Below, one piece after another: positions 1-9,178 of a DNA stretch of 49,664 nucleotides. The stretch is from assembly GCA_902769805.1 (NCBI GenBank), contig CACXQL010000030.1, forward strand, positions 1 through 49,664. The letters are read 5' to 3'. The notes under the pieces are model-generated. The model did no database searches. It worked only from the letters and a program-made list of their open reading frames with translations, and was not told where the DNA came from. Each line of letters opens with the position of its first letter. Position 1 is the stretch's first letter. Source of the DNA: an uncultured Prevotellaceae bacterium. GTDB taxonomy: Bacteria; Bacteroidota; Bacteroidia; Bacteroidales; Bacteroidaceae. The position numbers were made by a program, and so were the translations under genes.

Positions 1-452
1 CCATGCTCATGGAAATAGGTATGGATAGCCATTGCCATGTTATGACGGATGCGCATCACAGCACCAAAGGTATTGGTACGCAGACGCATGTGGGCATTCT
101 TACGCATCACCTCAAACGACTGTCCCTTCTTCTGCATCGGATAGGTATTGTCGCACACGCCATAAAGCTCCAGACCTGTTGCCTGTATCTCACTACTCTG
201 TCCTGCACCCTGACTCTCAACGAGTGTTCCGACAGCACAGATACAAGAACCAGTAGTGATATCTTTCAGCAGTTGTTCATCGAACTTCGTCGGATCAACA
301 ACCACCTGAACATTCTTGATAGTAGAACCATCATTCAGGGCTATGAAGTCTACTGCCTTAGAACTACGATGCGTACGCACCCAGCCTTTCACACAGACCT
401 CTTTTCCGAAATCAGTACTTTTCAGTACGTCAATGATCTTTGTTCTCTTCAT
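1..452 (-). CDS. asnS: asparaginyl-tRNA synthetase, N-terminal part (cut by window edge)
   Basis: Reverse-strand translation from the ATG at 452 begins [19 protein letters not shown] and continues with [23 protein letters not shown], the OB-fold anticodon-binding domain of class IIb Asx/Lys tRNA synthetases. About 150 codons are present; the catalytic class II domain lies outside the window. The family charges tRNA-Asn with asparagine in the cytoplasm. The start lies 30 bp after the rluB stop on the same strand, so it is probably the third gene of a purB-rluB-asnS transcript. AsnS is favoured over AspS because of the MRTHR/K-S-KAVDF style of the OB-fold and the [12 protein letters not shown] segment; the missing catalytic half would settle it. 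Confidence 0.88.
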   Translation of the reverse strand, partial: MKRTKIIDVLKSTDFGKEVCVKGWVRTHRSSKAVDFIALNDGSTIKNVQVVVDPTKFDEQLLKDITTGSCICAVGTLVESQGAGQSSEIQATGLELYGVCDNTYPMQKKGQSFEVMRKNAHMRLRTNTFGAVMRIRHNMAMAIHTYFHEH

Positions 453-482
453 TTACTTATTTACCTTTTTACCCTTTTACCT

Positions 483-1898
483 TTACTCGTAAGCTCCCAT
501 TCTTAAACGGTCAACCTCTTCCTCTGTAAGATAACGCCAGTCTCCACGACGCAAGTTCTTCTTCGTCAGACCTGCAAACTGCACGCGGTCGAGTTTTGTA
601 ACTTTATAGCCCAGACTCTCGAAGATACGGCGTACAATGCGGTTCTTGCCTGAGTGAATCTCAATACCTACCTGTTTCTTGTCAACAGGATCGGCATACT
701 GGACATCGTCAGCCTTAATCTCTCCGTCATCGAGCGTGATGCCATCGGCAATCTGTTGCATATCGTGAGCCGTCACGTTCTTATCGAGGAACACATGGTA
801 TATCTTCTTCTTCAGGAACTTCGGATGTGTCAGTTTAGAGGCAAGGTCACCATCATTGGTGAGCAGAAGTACACCTGTTGTATTGCGGTCCAGACGACCA
901 ACAGGATAGATACGCTCAGGACAAGCGCCCTTCACGAGATCCATCACAGTCTTACGCTGCTGAGGATCATCACTGGTAGTCACATAATCCTTGGGTTTGT
1001 TAAGCAATACATATACTTTCTTCTCTGGAGTCACAGGAGTGTCGTGGAACAACACTGTGTCTGTGCGGAGCACCTTGGTACCGAGTTCCGTTACTACCTC
1101 TCCATTGACTGTTACTACTCCAGCCTGAATGAACTCATCAGCCTCACGACGACTGCAAACACCGGCATTGGCAAGGAACTTATTCAAACGAATCGGTTCA
1201 TTGGGATCGTAGTTCTCCTCCTTATATTCAATACGTTTCTTGAAACTGTATTTTGCATTGGGATCATAGTCGGCAGTATGCTGACGATAACCACCGCGCT
1301 GCTGGTATCCACCACGCTGCTGGCCATAACCACCGCGATTGTTATAACCACCACGCTGCTGATAACCACCACGCTGCTGGTAACCACCTTGCTGACGAGG
1401 CTGTCCATAACCACCGCGAGGCTGATAGCCTTGCTGACGAGGCTGGAATCCTTGTTCCTCACCTTCTGCCTGTTGGTTATAACGGGGACGATAACCCTGT
1501 CGAGTTTGACCGTATTCACCTTGCGACTGATAATTGCCACGAGGCTGATAACCACCTTGAGTACGCTGCTGATAACCACCCTGCTGATAGTTATTACGAG
1601 GGCGATAGCCGCCTTCGCCATTATTTGGATTGAAGCGGGGACGATAGCCACGCTGAGGGGCACTGCCTTGCAAACCTGCGCCAAAGCCCTCAGGACGGAA
1701 TCCTCCTTCTTCTTGATTCTGATTACGATTGTAGCCACCTTGGTTATAACGTACTGGTTGATGAATACGTGGACGTGGTGAGCGTCCTGGCTTGTAGCCT
1801 TGATAACCACTTGTCTGATTAGCACTACCGTCACGGCTTGAAGTGTTCTGCTGCTCGGCAGACTGCTCTTCTGTTTTCTTTTCGTTCTCTAATTCCAT
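483..1898 (-). CDS. rluB: 23S rRNA pseudouridine synthase, RluB/RsuA family, with long RGQ-rich N-terminal extension
   Basis: 471 residues. The C-terminal 240 residues are a normal RsuA/RluB enzyme: an S4 RNA-binding domain (IRLNKFLANAGVCSRREAD) followed by the catalytic loop with GRLDRNTTGVLLLTNDGDLA, whose Asp (RLDRNTTG) is the family's catalytic residue. It isomerises a uridine of 23S rRNA to pseudouridine. The first ~220 residues are low complexity and built from GGYQQRGGY, GYQPRG and similar units rich in Gly, Arg, Gln and Tyr, resembling eukaryotic RGG boxes; this roughly doubles the usual family length (about 230-290). Start chosen at 1898 because the frame is open through the whole extension. 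Follows purB by 67 bp, same strand. Confidence 0.93.
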   Translation of the reverse strand: MELENEKKTEEQSAEQQNTSSRDGSANQTSGYQGYKPGRSPRPRIHQPVRYNQGGYNRNQNQEEGGFRPEGFGAGLQGSAPQRGYRPRFNPNNGEGGYRPRNNYQQGGYQQRTQGGYQPRGNYQSQGEYGQTRQGYRPRYNQQAEGEEQGFQPRQQGYQPRGGYGQPRQQGGYQQRGGYQQRGGYNNRGGYGQQRGGYQQRGGYRQHTADYDPNAKYSFKKRIEYKEENYDPNEPIRLNKFLANAGVCSRREADEFIQAGVVTVNGEVVTELGTKVLRTDTVLFHDTPVTPEKKVYVLLNKPKDYVTTSDDPQQRKTVMDLVKGACPERIYPVGRLDRNTTGVLLLTNDGDLASKLTHPKFLKKKIYHVFLDKNVTAHDMQQIADGITLDDGEIKADDVQYADPVDKKQVGIEIHSGKNRIVRRIFESLGYKVTKLDRVQFAGLTKKNLRRGDWRYLTEEEVDRLRMGAYE

Positions 1899-1965
1899 AA
1901 TTCTTCTTGTTGATTTTTCAGTTCGAAGACCTCACGATCTCCGCTTGTGTTGTTAATAATTCTTG

Positions 1966-3312
1966 TTAAATACCTGTATAATTCATAGGCGTAATAGCCA
2001 TAAGCTCCTCTTTTACTTCCGCACTGACATCGAGTCCGTTGATAAACTCATGTATCAACTCGGGTGTCATCTTCTGGTTTGTGCGTGTCAATGCCTTCAG
2101 TGCCTCATAGGGATGCGGATATGCCTCACGGCGCAGGATGGTCTGGATAGCCTCAGCGACCACAGCCCATGTGTTGTCAAGGTCTTCCTGCAACTTCTCC
2201 TCGTTGAGGATAAGTTTACGCAGTCCTTTCAGTGTGCTTTGGATAGCAATGAGAGCATGTCCCATAGGAACACCCACATTACGCAGCACCGTCGAGTCGG
2301 TCAGGTCACGCTGCAAGCGACTGACAGGCAGTTTTTGTGCAAGGAACTGCAGGATGGCGTTAGCGATACCGAGGTTACCCTCTGAGTTCTCGTAGTCGAT
2401 GGGGTTCACCTTATGGGGCATCGCACTGCTACCTACCTCACCAGCCTTGATTTTCTGCTTGAAATACTCCATGGAGATATACATCCAGAAGTCACGATCC
2501 AAGTCGATAATTATCGTGTTAATACGGCGCATGGCATCGAAGATAGCACCCAACCAGTCGTAGTTACTGATTTGTGTCGTCCACTGCTCACGCTCCAGTC
2601 CGAGTTTCTCACTGACGAACTTGTTGCCGAACTCACGCCAGTCATACTGCGGGTAAGCGACATGATGGGCATTATAGTTGCCTGTAGCACCACCAAACTT
2701 AGCAGTTATCGGAGTGTCCTTCAGTCCACGAAGCTGTTCTTCCAGACGATAGACATACACCATCACCTCCTTACCCAGACGCGTTGGAGAGGCAGGCTGT
2801 CCATGCGTCTTGGCAAGCATCGGCACATTCTTCCACTGCTCGGCATAGTCGTTCAACTGCTCGATAAGCTCCTCCACCATAGGATAGTAGACATCCTCCA
2901 GTGCTTCCTTTATTGAGAGGGGCACACTGGTATTGTTGATATCTTGTGAAGTCAGTCCGAAATGAATAAACTCCTTGTATTTCTCAAAGTCACCAATCTT
3001 GTCAAGTTCCTCCTTGATGAAATACTCCACTGCCTTTACATCATGATTCGTTGTCTGCTCTATCTCCTTCACACGAGCAGCATTAGCCTCCGTGAAGTTA
3101 CGATAGATGTCACGCAAACGCTCAAAAAGACTATGGTCGAAATCCTCCAACTGCGGAAGGGGCAGTTCACAAAGTGTGATGAAATACTCTATCTCTACAC
3201 GTACTCTGTAGCGAATGAGTGCATATTCCGAGAAATATCCTGCCAGTTGCTCTGTCTTGTTCCTATAACGGCCATCAATAGGCGAAATGGCGGTTAACAC
3301 ATCTAATTCCAT
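1966..3312 (-). CDS. purB: adenylosuccinate lyase
   Basis: 448 residues, the length of the long (E. coli-like) PurB subfamily. The fumarase/aspartase superfamily signature SSAMPHKVNPIDYENSEGN is present near residue 290, and the N-terminus MELDVLTAISPIDGRYRNKT is typical of PurB. It removes fumarate from SAICAR and from adenylosuccinate in de novo purine and AMP synthesis, in the cytoplasm. The start at 3312 lies about 50 bp downstream of a consensus leftward promoter (3367-3398). It heads the probable purB-rluB-asnS transcript. Confidence 0.97.
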   Translation of the reverse strand: MELDVLTAISPIDGRYRNKTEQLAGYFSEYALIRYRVRVEIEYFITLCELPLPQLEDFDHSLFERLRDIYRNFTEANAARVKEIEQTTNHDVKAVEYFIKEELDKIGDFEKYKEFIHFGLTSQDINNTSVPLSIKEALEDVYYPMVEELIEQLNDYAEQWKNVPMLAKTHGQPASPTRLGKEVMVYVYRLEEQLRGLKDTPITAKFGGATGNYNAHHVAYPQYDWREFGNKFVSEKLGLEREQWTTQISNYDWLGAIFDAMRRINTIIIDLDRDFWMYISMEYFKQKIKAGEVGSSAMPHKVNPIDYENSEGNLGIANAILQFLAQKLPVSRLQRDLTDSTVLRNVGVPMGHALIAIQSTLKGLRKLILNEEKLQEDLDNTWAVVAEAIQTILRREAYPHPYEALKALTRTNQKMTPELIHEFINGLDVSAEVKEELMAITPMNYTGI

Positions 3313-3366
3313 TATTCTTTCTTAATACCTTAAAACTTAAATATAGCTATATTTCCAATTGGACTG

Positions 3367-3398
3367 CAAAGGTACAAATAAGTGAAGGAAAAACCAAA
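3367..3398 (-). promoter_or_regulatory. purB promoter, Bacteroidota type, inside a dispersed repeat
   Basis: On the minus strand, -33 TTTG (3395-3398) and -7 TACCTTTG (3367-3374) are separated by 20 bp. The spacer and -33 flank belong to the promoter-bearing repeat also found at 32.7 and 37.6-37.8 kb. Confidence 0.8.
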
Positions 3399-3510
3399 TA
3401 TATTTGAGTTTTTCTGAACGAGAGTACCTTAAAAACTTTGTTTTAAAGTTACGAAAACCTTGGCAAACTACCAAATAGTTTTAATGTTTTTAAAATTGTT
3501 AGTGCAAAAG

Positions 3511-3542
3511 TTCGCAGAATCGTGCAAAAATAATTACTTTTG
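3511..3542 (+). promoter_or_regulatory. promoter of the acyl-ACP thioesterase gene
   Basis: -7 box TACTTTTG at 3535-3542 with a near-consensus TTCG 20 bp upstream (3511-3514). The ATG at 3569 is about 20 nt after the expected transcription start. Confidence 0.65.
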
Positions 3543-3568
3543 CACCAGTATTTAATAAATTACTGACG

Positions 3569-4282
3569 ATGTATAGCTTAAAATATAAAGTAACGACAAG
3601 TACCTGTGACAGTACAGGACGACTGAAACTTTATTCTGCCCTTCAGATGATGCAGGACTGTTCGGAGATGTGGATTGACTGTGAGCCTGGAGTGAAAAAG
3701 TATTTCACTGAGCAGAATATGGCGCAGCTATTGGCGACACGACAGGTGGAGATTATCAGAGTACCTGAGTATAAAGAGGAACTGACAGTGACCAGCACCG
3801 TCTATGGCATGAAGCCCATGTTCGGTTTCCGTAACACATTCATCTATGACGCTGAGGGAAAACCGTGTTATAAGACCTGGAGCATGGGGGCTTTCGTGGA
3901 CAAGTCCACTGGCAAGCTGAAACGGGTGGACGACGCTACGATTGCCTCGATGACACTGGAGCCTCAGTTGGAAATGAACTACAAGGACCGTCGCATCATC
4001 CTTCCGAAGGGCAATGAGGACGGCAAGACACTTGACCCCATCAAGGTCCTTCGTGCAGACATCGACTATAACAAGCACATGAATAATGCCAACTATGTCC
4101 GTGTGGCTATGGAGCTGTTGCCTGAGGATTTCATGGTGAAGGGACTGAGGGTAGAATATCGTGTGGCAGCAAAGCTCGGCGACATGCTGACTCCGACGAT
4201 CTACCAGATAGAGGACGGGATTATTGTCTCACTTTCCATGGGTAATGATGTCTGTGCCATCATTGAGTTCACATCTAATTAA
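3569..4282 (+). CDS. acyl-ACP thioesterase (FatA/FatB-like, double hotdog)
   Basis: 237 residues, the size of bacterial acyl-ACP thioesterases (two hotdog domains). The second domain carries DIDYNKHMNNANYVRVAMEL, with the D-x-N-x-H motif of the plant FatA/FatB active site. It would hydrolyse acyl-ACP and release free fatty acids that end fatty acid synthesis, in the cytoplasm. It has its own promoter and stands alone; its stop overlaps the stop of the convergent gene by 4 bp (4279-4282). Chain-length preference cannot be read from the sequence. Confidence 0.88.
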   Translation: MYSLKYKVTTSTCDSTGRLKLYSALQMMQDCSEMWIDCEPGVKKYFTEQNMAQLLATRQVEIIRVPEYKEELTVTSTVYGMKPMFGFRNTFIYDAEGKPCYKTWSMGAFVDKSTGKLKRVDDATIASMTLEPQLEMNYKDRRIILPKGNEDGKTLDPIKVLRADIDYNKHMNNANYVRVAMELLPEDFMVKGLRVEYRVAAKLGDMLTPTIYQIEDGIIVSLSMGNDVCAIIEFTSN

Positions 4283-5001
4283 TTGTAGCCAAACTGCTGT
4301 AGCTCCTCATCAGTCACACCCATCAGCCGCTTGCAATCATCCGTCCTCTCACGTAAGACTTTCAGTCCTGCCTGCATGCCAGCTATATAGAAACCGTGCT
4401 GCTTGTCGATAAAACTGCGAAATAAAGCGGAACGGAGAATCGCTGCAGCAATCTCTTGTTTTGACTCGATTGGTTTCTCTGCATAGGCTATTGTCTTCAA
4501 ATACGTATTATTCAACTCATTCTTTTCCGCATAGAGTCCGTCCTGGAACTTGACCATCAATCGTTTTCCAGAAAAGCAATTGCCAGCCAGCTCTATAAAC
4601 TCACTATTTCCAATGCTCTTCCATGTCTCAATATTACTACTGAAAATGGTTTCGGCGGTTTGGTCATTCGTGCTAAAATTGTAAGTGAGGAAACCACTGA
4701 TAAACATTTCCAGCGTATCTTCAGACACTGTCTCCAACCTGTCTTTCGCTGCCGTCACCTTGGTGTTAATCGAGTCTACAGTCTGCAAATAATTAACATG
4801 CTCCTCAAGGTCGTCACAAAAACTGTTGAGGTTATGAATCACCATTAGCGCTGCTGTCCGCTCCGTTTCCTGCTGCTCACGATGCTCTATCCATGCAGAG
4901 GTGCCGAAGGTCAGAACAATACCGATGACTGTACCCAGCGTACAACTTAGCGTCTGTTTCCCAAAATCAGATAACTCCCATTTCATATTCTTAATCCTCA
5001 C
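4279..5001 (-). CDS. hypothetical protein with one N-terminal membrane helix
   Basis: 240 residues, no recognised family. One hydrophobic helix near residues 19-36 (LSCTLGTVIGIVLTFGTSAW) follows a short basic N-terminus with no cleavage site; the rest is charged and helical (EHREQQETERTAALMVIHNLN and onward), so an inner-membrane anchor with a helical soluble domain is likely. A second Met at codon 6 (4986) is an equally plausible start. A -7-like TACTTTTG at 5027-5034 precedes it. Function unknown. Confidence 0.7.
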   Translation of the reverse strand: MRIKNMKWELSDFGKQTLSCTLGTVIGIVLTFGTSAWIEHREQQETERTAALMVIHNLNSFCDDLEEHVNYLQTVDSINTKVTAAKDRLETVSEDTLEMFISGFLTYNFSTNDQTAETIFSSNIETWKSIGNSEFIELAGNCFSGKRLMVKFQDGLYAEKNELNNTYLKTIAYAEKPIESKQEIAAAILRSALFRSFIDKQHGFYIAGMQAGLKVLRERTDDCKRLMGVTDEELQQFGYN

Positions 5002-5077
5002 TTTCTTCTTTTTTTAATTGCTGTTGCAAAAGTACATGAATTTGAGTAAAAACCATCATTTTTTCATTAAATATGTG

Positions 5078-5085
5078 TATCTTTG
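5078..5085 (+). promoter_or_regulatory. -7 box upstream of the 60-residue ORF
   Basis: TATCTTTG at 5078-5085; no clear TTTG at the right distance. It implies transcription from about 5091, which excludes the upstream in-frame ATG at 5073 as start. Confidence 0.5.
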
Positions 5086-5126
5086 GACCAAATAACACAA
5101 AACTTTATGATTTAAACAGAACGTTT

Positions 5127-5309
5127 ATGGCACATAATTGCGAAAACCGCAAGTTTAGGGCACACTACGACCAAAAGCCCAATTCACTGTTAGGTAAGTT
5201 CTGGCGTTGGCACATCAACTTCTGCCCGGGCTGGAAAGGGTACTTCACCTCTCAGAGCGACGAGAAAAAGGCGGAGCTTAGAGAAAAGTACAACTTCCAG
5301 AAATACTAA
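5127..5309 (+). CDS. small conserved-looking protein, 60 aa
   Basis: 60 residues starting MAHNCENRKFRAHYDQKPN and ending in a charged helix (SDEKKAELREKYNFQKY). The middle is aromatic and basic (GKFWRWHINFCPGWKGYF). It lacks a signal peptide and has only two Cys, so it is probably a small cytosolic protein. An ATG 54 bp upstream in frame lies inside the -7 box region and is not used here. The composition and promoter argue for a real gene; the function is unknown. Confidence 0.6.
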   Translation: MAHNCENRKFRAHYDQKPNSLLGKFWRWHINFCPGWKGYFTSQSDEKKAELREKYNFQKY

Positions 5310-5377
5310 GGAATAAGGGGGCATGGCATGCTGATATTCCAATAAGCACTTGCCTAGTAGCAGTATCCTGATTTCAT

Positions 5378-5409
5378 CGAAACAACCCTACCGAATGCTC
5401 TTGGTAGGG
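5378..5409 (-). terminator. terminator of the restriction-modification operon
   Basis: Read leftward, CCCTACC/GGTAGGG arms (5386-5392 and 5403-5409) enclose a 10-nt loop and are followed by TTGTTTCG, just after the stop at 5425. Confidence 0.6.
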
Positions 5410-5424
5410 ATGGAGTATTATATT

Positions 5425-8265
5425 TCAGTTTTCAAGATTTTCAGTATTCCCTTCTGCGGCCACAGGTATAAACGAAACATCCATAGATCTGTGTTGTTCA
5501 GACTCTCTGAGTTGTCTCAGGTTAATAGTTTCCAGTCTTGCAGTCTTTCGCATGCGCCGCATAGATTTAAGACTCTCAACAATATCATAGTAATATTTGC
5601 CAATACCATAAGCATTAAGTACTGTTGTGTCAAAAGTATGCCTCAATGGATCTCTCAGGTCTTGTTCTACATCAACAACACCTCTTTCCATGAGTTTTAA
5701 GAAACTTGCTTTGATGCTTTTTGCTTGCTCTTCGGTCAGTAATGAGGGATTTAGCATATAGCTGCGTGATATAGATTCTTTACTGATATCCAAAGCTCCT
5801 AGCCCTCTGCCGAAACCAACAGCTTCTATATAAAAGATCGAGATAATAGAGTTCAAAAGAGCGTGAATCAAGTCGATATCATCTTCAGGATGAATACGAT
5901 TGAAACCAATAACCCTCTGATTGATGAAAGTTAAAGCAGGAAATTTAACGTAAAACATTCTGTCATCAGGATTCATCATAGTACCAATCTCAGCCATTTC
6001 GTTTGGCTTGTTCTCGTACCATTTCATATTTTTCTTTTTTAACCGTTTAACCAAGGGTCCGTAATCGTCTACAACATCCTCAAATTTTCTAATCCAATTT
6101 AAGGCACCTTGAAGGTTGTCTGCTTCCAAATCTTCAATAGACTTATCGCAGCAGAAAGCTTTATCAGTAGGTTGGGCTATATAGCTTCGAGTTTCTCGTA
6201 AATTCTTCATTATTTTTTTTAGGAATTGTTGTTCGATAGTAGAACAATCCGCTGCACGTGGAATAAATAGCTTGTCATATCCTCTTCTATTGCCTCGAAT
6301 GACACAAAGAACCGTATTTAAAGGAGTCAAATTCTTTTCAATGTCAATAAGCCAATTCAGATTAGCAAAGAGAGAATTGTATGAAACATTTAACCTTTTC
6401 AACCTATTCAGGTCTTGTTCGCTATAATTAGCTCTTGATACAACGCTTCGGTCTATTTCTCTGTCTAACAAAGACGAGTTAACTATGCAGTCAGAATATT
6501 CTTTTGATTCCTGAATTGCAATTAGATTTCTGTTCCACCTAAAAAATGATATGCTTGTTTTCCTTCCACCATCTGTTTTCTTCCGCATAACAAGCAAGAC
6601 AGTTACTATTTTTGCATTCTGAAACCATCTTCCATTTCCGCTTATATGCAATTTGATATCGTCAAAGTTTTCTCTTATTGCATCAAAAAATGCATCCCCA
6701 GCTTCCGTTCCAAGGAAAGAGTTTGAGAGAATTATTCCGATATAACCATTTTCTTTGACAAGTTCCTTTAGATGTAGAGCTATATAGTAACTAAAATCTG
6801 ACCTTCCTGATAGCTGATAGAGGTCCTTAATCTTATTTACTAAATCCACATCTTCTTTAGATATTTCGTTTGATTTAACAAATGGGAGATTTGATACAAC
6901 AGTATCGAACAGAGGCAATGTATGCTTTTCTTTCACCCCTGTCTGTGGATTAACTATTTCCACTTCATCCCCAGAGCGCAGAGTTAGGATATCATGCTGA
7001 AATAAACGGCAAGGTAAATCGATTGTGTCATAGCTAGTCATCGCAAGGTTTGCAATCTGTAGAGGCAACATGAACTTATCGCTAGCCCATGTAGTTGCCA
7101 CAGCTTTTGATGTTCCCATCCGAACTTTTTTATAATTTAAAATAAAACTCGGTATAGTGCCAGTTCCACAGCATCCGTCGAAGCTCTCACCCATTGGATT
7201 ATGCATAGTTATTCTTGAAAGAACAGATGCAAGTACGGGTGGCGTTGGATATTGACCGTTTACTAGTCGTTTTGAAACACTCACAGAGCCTTCTAACACC
7301 TGTTGGAGGATGCTTTGGTTAATACTATCAATAGGTGAATCTTTAAGTATCAAAGACAGTTCAACGAGTGCCATCCATGTTTGCGAAGGAAGAATTTCGT
7401 TATAATCTATAGGTCCAAAAATATTATAGAAATCTGCCTTTTCCGTTATCTGACGGAAAATTGTATTTGCCTCATGTGGGGTGCTTGTATAAATCAATTG
7501 GTCGATAGCAAAAGCACTCTTCTGACGTCTCTTAATTAAATGTGCAAAAATTATTCGATTTGCCCAGTTTAAAATAACATTTTTTGCATAAGCATAATAT
7601 TTATCTTTCTCATCCCCTTCATATTCTGCCTTCAATTCTTTCCACCAAACGTCAAGTGAAGCATTAATGACAGCATTACTATTGCCTTTTTTCCGTAGTT
7701 CGTCTGCGACTGCTGCTTTATGCTCGTTGACAAGTGTTGCTACTGAATTTTTTGTTAATACTTCACCAATAAAAGTTTTCCTTAATTCACCTGATATAAG
7801 ATATTCATTGACAGATGTAAGTACGCTTATTAGAGTTTTACCCCATTTGTCCTTGTAAAGCTGAACGTCACTGCGAGTCTTTATGTTCATATTCAACCAT
7901 TTCCGCTTTTCCTGAAACTCGCCTTTCTCGTCGTTGTATACAAATAGTTTCGCATATGTGAAATTCCAAATAACACAACTGTTCAATCCAAGAGCCTTAG
8001 CTTTTCTCTGGGCGTCAAGGACAAATGTTGTGTCGGTAATTGGAACATCTGGCATTTTCAGTTCCCAACCTTGGAGAATGCTCGAAGACTCTTTATCGCC
8101 ATAAAGAATGACATCTGGGAACATACATTTTCCTTTTTTTTCACTAATTGTCGATTCTCCACCAGCATGTTTGATGATTAAGTCATTGGTATTTGCATAT
8201 TGATTTATTTGAGATATGAGTTCAATACCCCAACTGCGTTCATTCTTTCGTACTATTGTGTTCAT
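5425..8265 (-). CDS. type IIG-like restriction-modification enzyme (PD-ExK nuclease fused to N6-adenine methyltransferase)
   Basis: 946 residues. The N-terminus has a PD-(D/E)xK nuclease core: MFPD51 followed by a strand and GWE68-L-K70. A helical linker leads to the methyltransferase: FDGCCGTGTIPSF near residue 360 is SAM motif I and VVSNLPFV near residue 458 is the N/D-P-P-F catalytic motif IV of gamma-class adenine methylases. The C-terminal ~350 residues, ending in a segment with FGRGLGALDIS, would recognise the target, as in Eco57I/TaqI-like enzymes. It starts 3 bp after the stop of the upstream methyltransferase, so the two are co-transcribed. Base composition is visibly AT-richer than the neighbouring housekeeping genes, suggesting horizontal acquisition. 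Motif IV reads NLPF, not NPPF. All motifs are inferred from sequence; cleavage has not been shown. Confidence 0.85.
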   Translation of the reverse strand: MNTIVRKNERSWGIELISQINQYANTNDLIIKHAGGESTISEKKGKCMFPDVILYGDKESSSILQGWELKMPDVPITDTTFVLDAQRKAKALGLNSCVIWNFTYAKLFVYNDEKGEFQEKRKWLNMNIKTRSDVQLYKDKWGKTLISVLTSVNEYLISGELRKTFIGEVLTKNSVATLVNEHKAAVADELRKKGNSNAVINASLDVWWKELKAEYEGDEKDKYYAYAKNVILNWANRIIFAHLIKRRQKSAFAIDQLIYTSTPHEANTIFRQITEKADFYNIFGPIDYNEILPSQTWMALVELSLILKDSPIDSINQSILQQVLEGSVSVSKRLVNGQYPTPPVLASVLSRITMHNPMGESFDGCCGTGTIPSFILNYKKVRMGTSKAVATTWASDKFMLPLQIANLAMTSYDTIDLPCRLFQHDILTLRSGDEVEIVNPQTGVKEKHTLPLFDTVVSNLPFVKSNEISKEDVDLVNKIKDLYQLSGRSDFSYYIALHLKELVKENGYIGIILSNSFLGTEAGDAFFDAIRENFDDIKLHISGNGRWFQNAKIVTVLLVMRKKTDGGRKTSISFFRWNRNLIAIQESKEYSDCIVNSSLLDREIDRSVVSRANYSEQDLNRLKRLNVSYNSLFANLNWLIDIEKNLTPLNTVLCVIRGNRRGYDKLFIPRAADCSTIEQQFLKKIMKNLRETRSYIAQPTDKAFCCDKSIEDLEADNLQGALNWIRKFEDVVDDYGPLVKRLKKKNMKWYENKPNEMAEIGTMMNPDDRMFYVKFPALTFINQRVIGFNRIHPEDDIDLIHALLNSIISIFYIEAVGFGRGLGALDISKESISRSYMLNPSLLTEEQAKSIKASFLKLMERGVVDVEQDLRDPLRHTFDTTVLNAYGIGKYYYDIVESLKSMRRMRKTARLETINLRQLRESEQHRSMDVSFIPVAAEGNTENLEN

Positions 8266-8268
8266 AGG

Positions 8269-9120
8269 CTACTTTTTCATGAATTTTGCAATAAGATTGT
8301 ATTCTCTCAAATACTGGAGTTTTTCTTCGTCCAGATGTTTCCAAGCATCACGAAGTCTTACTTTAGTCTTATGAATATAATTGATCTTCTCGCCTTTGAA
8401 GAGTTCTGTATCAGCATTCTTCTCTATTCCTACAAAGTTACGACCCTCCATCAATGCTGCAACAACGAAAGATCCACTACCACTCGTATTGTCAAGGATA
8501 ATATCACCAGGATTCGAGTAGGTACGTACGAAATAACGTCCCAACTCAACAGGCTTTTGTGTAGCATGAAAAACCTCACCTTCGCTTTCTGCTGTTTTAA
8601 AATAAACCACATCTGTCGGATACCGTTTGCCATCGCTATATACATGAACAGGCTGGAAATCTCCATAGCTACCACTCAACTGGTTCTTACGAACTCCTTT
8701 ATCGTAAGGCTCCCCTTCTGTCATTTGAGGATTGTAAATTGGTTGCTTATTGTAGAAAACACATATATCTTCATGTTTTCTCAAAGGTTGTTTTTTAGCA
8801 TTTAGGAAATTCGTTGGCTTTGATTTCTCCCAAACCCATTTGTACTTAAAGAGTTTAGGTTGACTCATTATCAAAACAGCAGTAAATAACCCTTGCGAAG
8901 TTAACACTATTGCACCATTGGGTTTTACGATACGCTTGTACTCAGCCCACAATTGTTCTAGCGGAACTATACTATCCCACTTATTCTGTGTCGTACCATA
9001 AGGCAAATCACACAGCACCATGTCAATACAGTCATTGGGAAAATGATGCATAACTTCAATGCAATCACCCTCAATGACACGATTAACAAACTTATCTTCT
9101 GTCCAATACTTCTTTGGCAT
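8269..9120 (-). CDS. site-specific DNA methyltransferase, beta class (N6-adenine or N4-cytosine)
   Basis: 283 residues. Motif order is IV before I, as in beta-class enzymes: CD38-L-P-Y-GTTQNKWD supplies the DPPY-type catalytic motif, and DNTSGSGSFVVAALMEGRNFVGIE near residue 200 is the SAM-binding motif. It methylates DNA at a defined site. It is the first gene of a two-gene operon with the type IIG-like enzyme, as in Eco57I-type systems where a second methylase completes modification of an asymmetric site. No separate nuclease or specificity subunit is present. The DLPY variant of motif IV is common in phage-type methylases, so a phage origin is possible. Confidence 0.9.
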   Translation of the reverse strand: MPKKYWTEDKFVNRVIEGDCIEVMHHFPNDCIDMVLCDLPYGTTQNKWDSIVPLEQLWAEYKRIVKPNGAIVLTSQGLFTAVLIMSQPKLFKYKWVWEKSKPTNFLNAKKQPLRKHEDICVFYNKQPIYNPQMTEGEPYDKGVRKNQLSGSYGDFQPVHVYSDGKRYPTDVVYFKTAESEGEVFHATQKPVELGRYFVRTYSNPGDIILDNTSGSGSFVVAALMEGRNFVGIEKNADTELFKGEKINYIHKTKVRLRDAWKHLDEEKLQYLREYNLIAKFMKK

Positions 9121-9178
9121 CAGTTTGCTATTTCAAGCGTTTCTACTATCTCTCCTTGAAATAGATGGATTTATAGGA

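Noticed and set aside
654-1781. Long rightward ORF (375 codons) opposite rluB
   Set aside because: Shadow of the RGQ-rich repeat; composition is Thr/Leu-rich and repetitive, and rluB on the other strand has clear domains.
5073-5126. Upstream in-frame start of the 60-aa protein
   Set aside because: The ATG at 5073 lies before the -7 box (5078-5085), outside the expected transcript.
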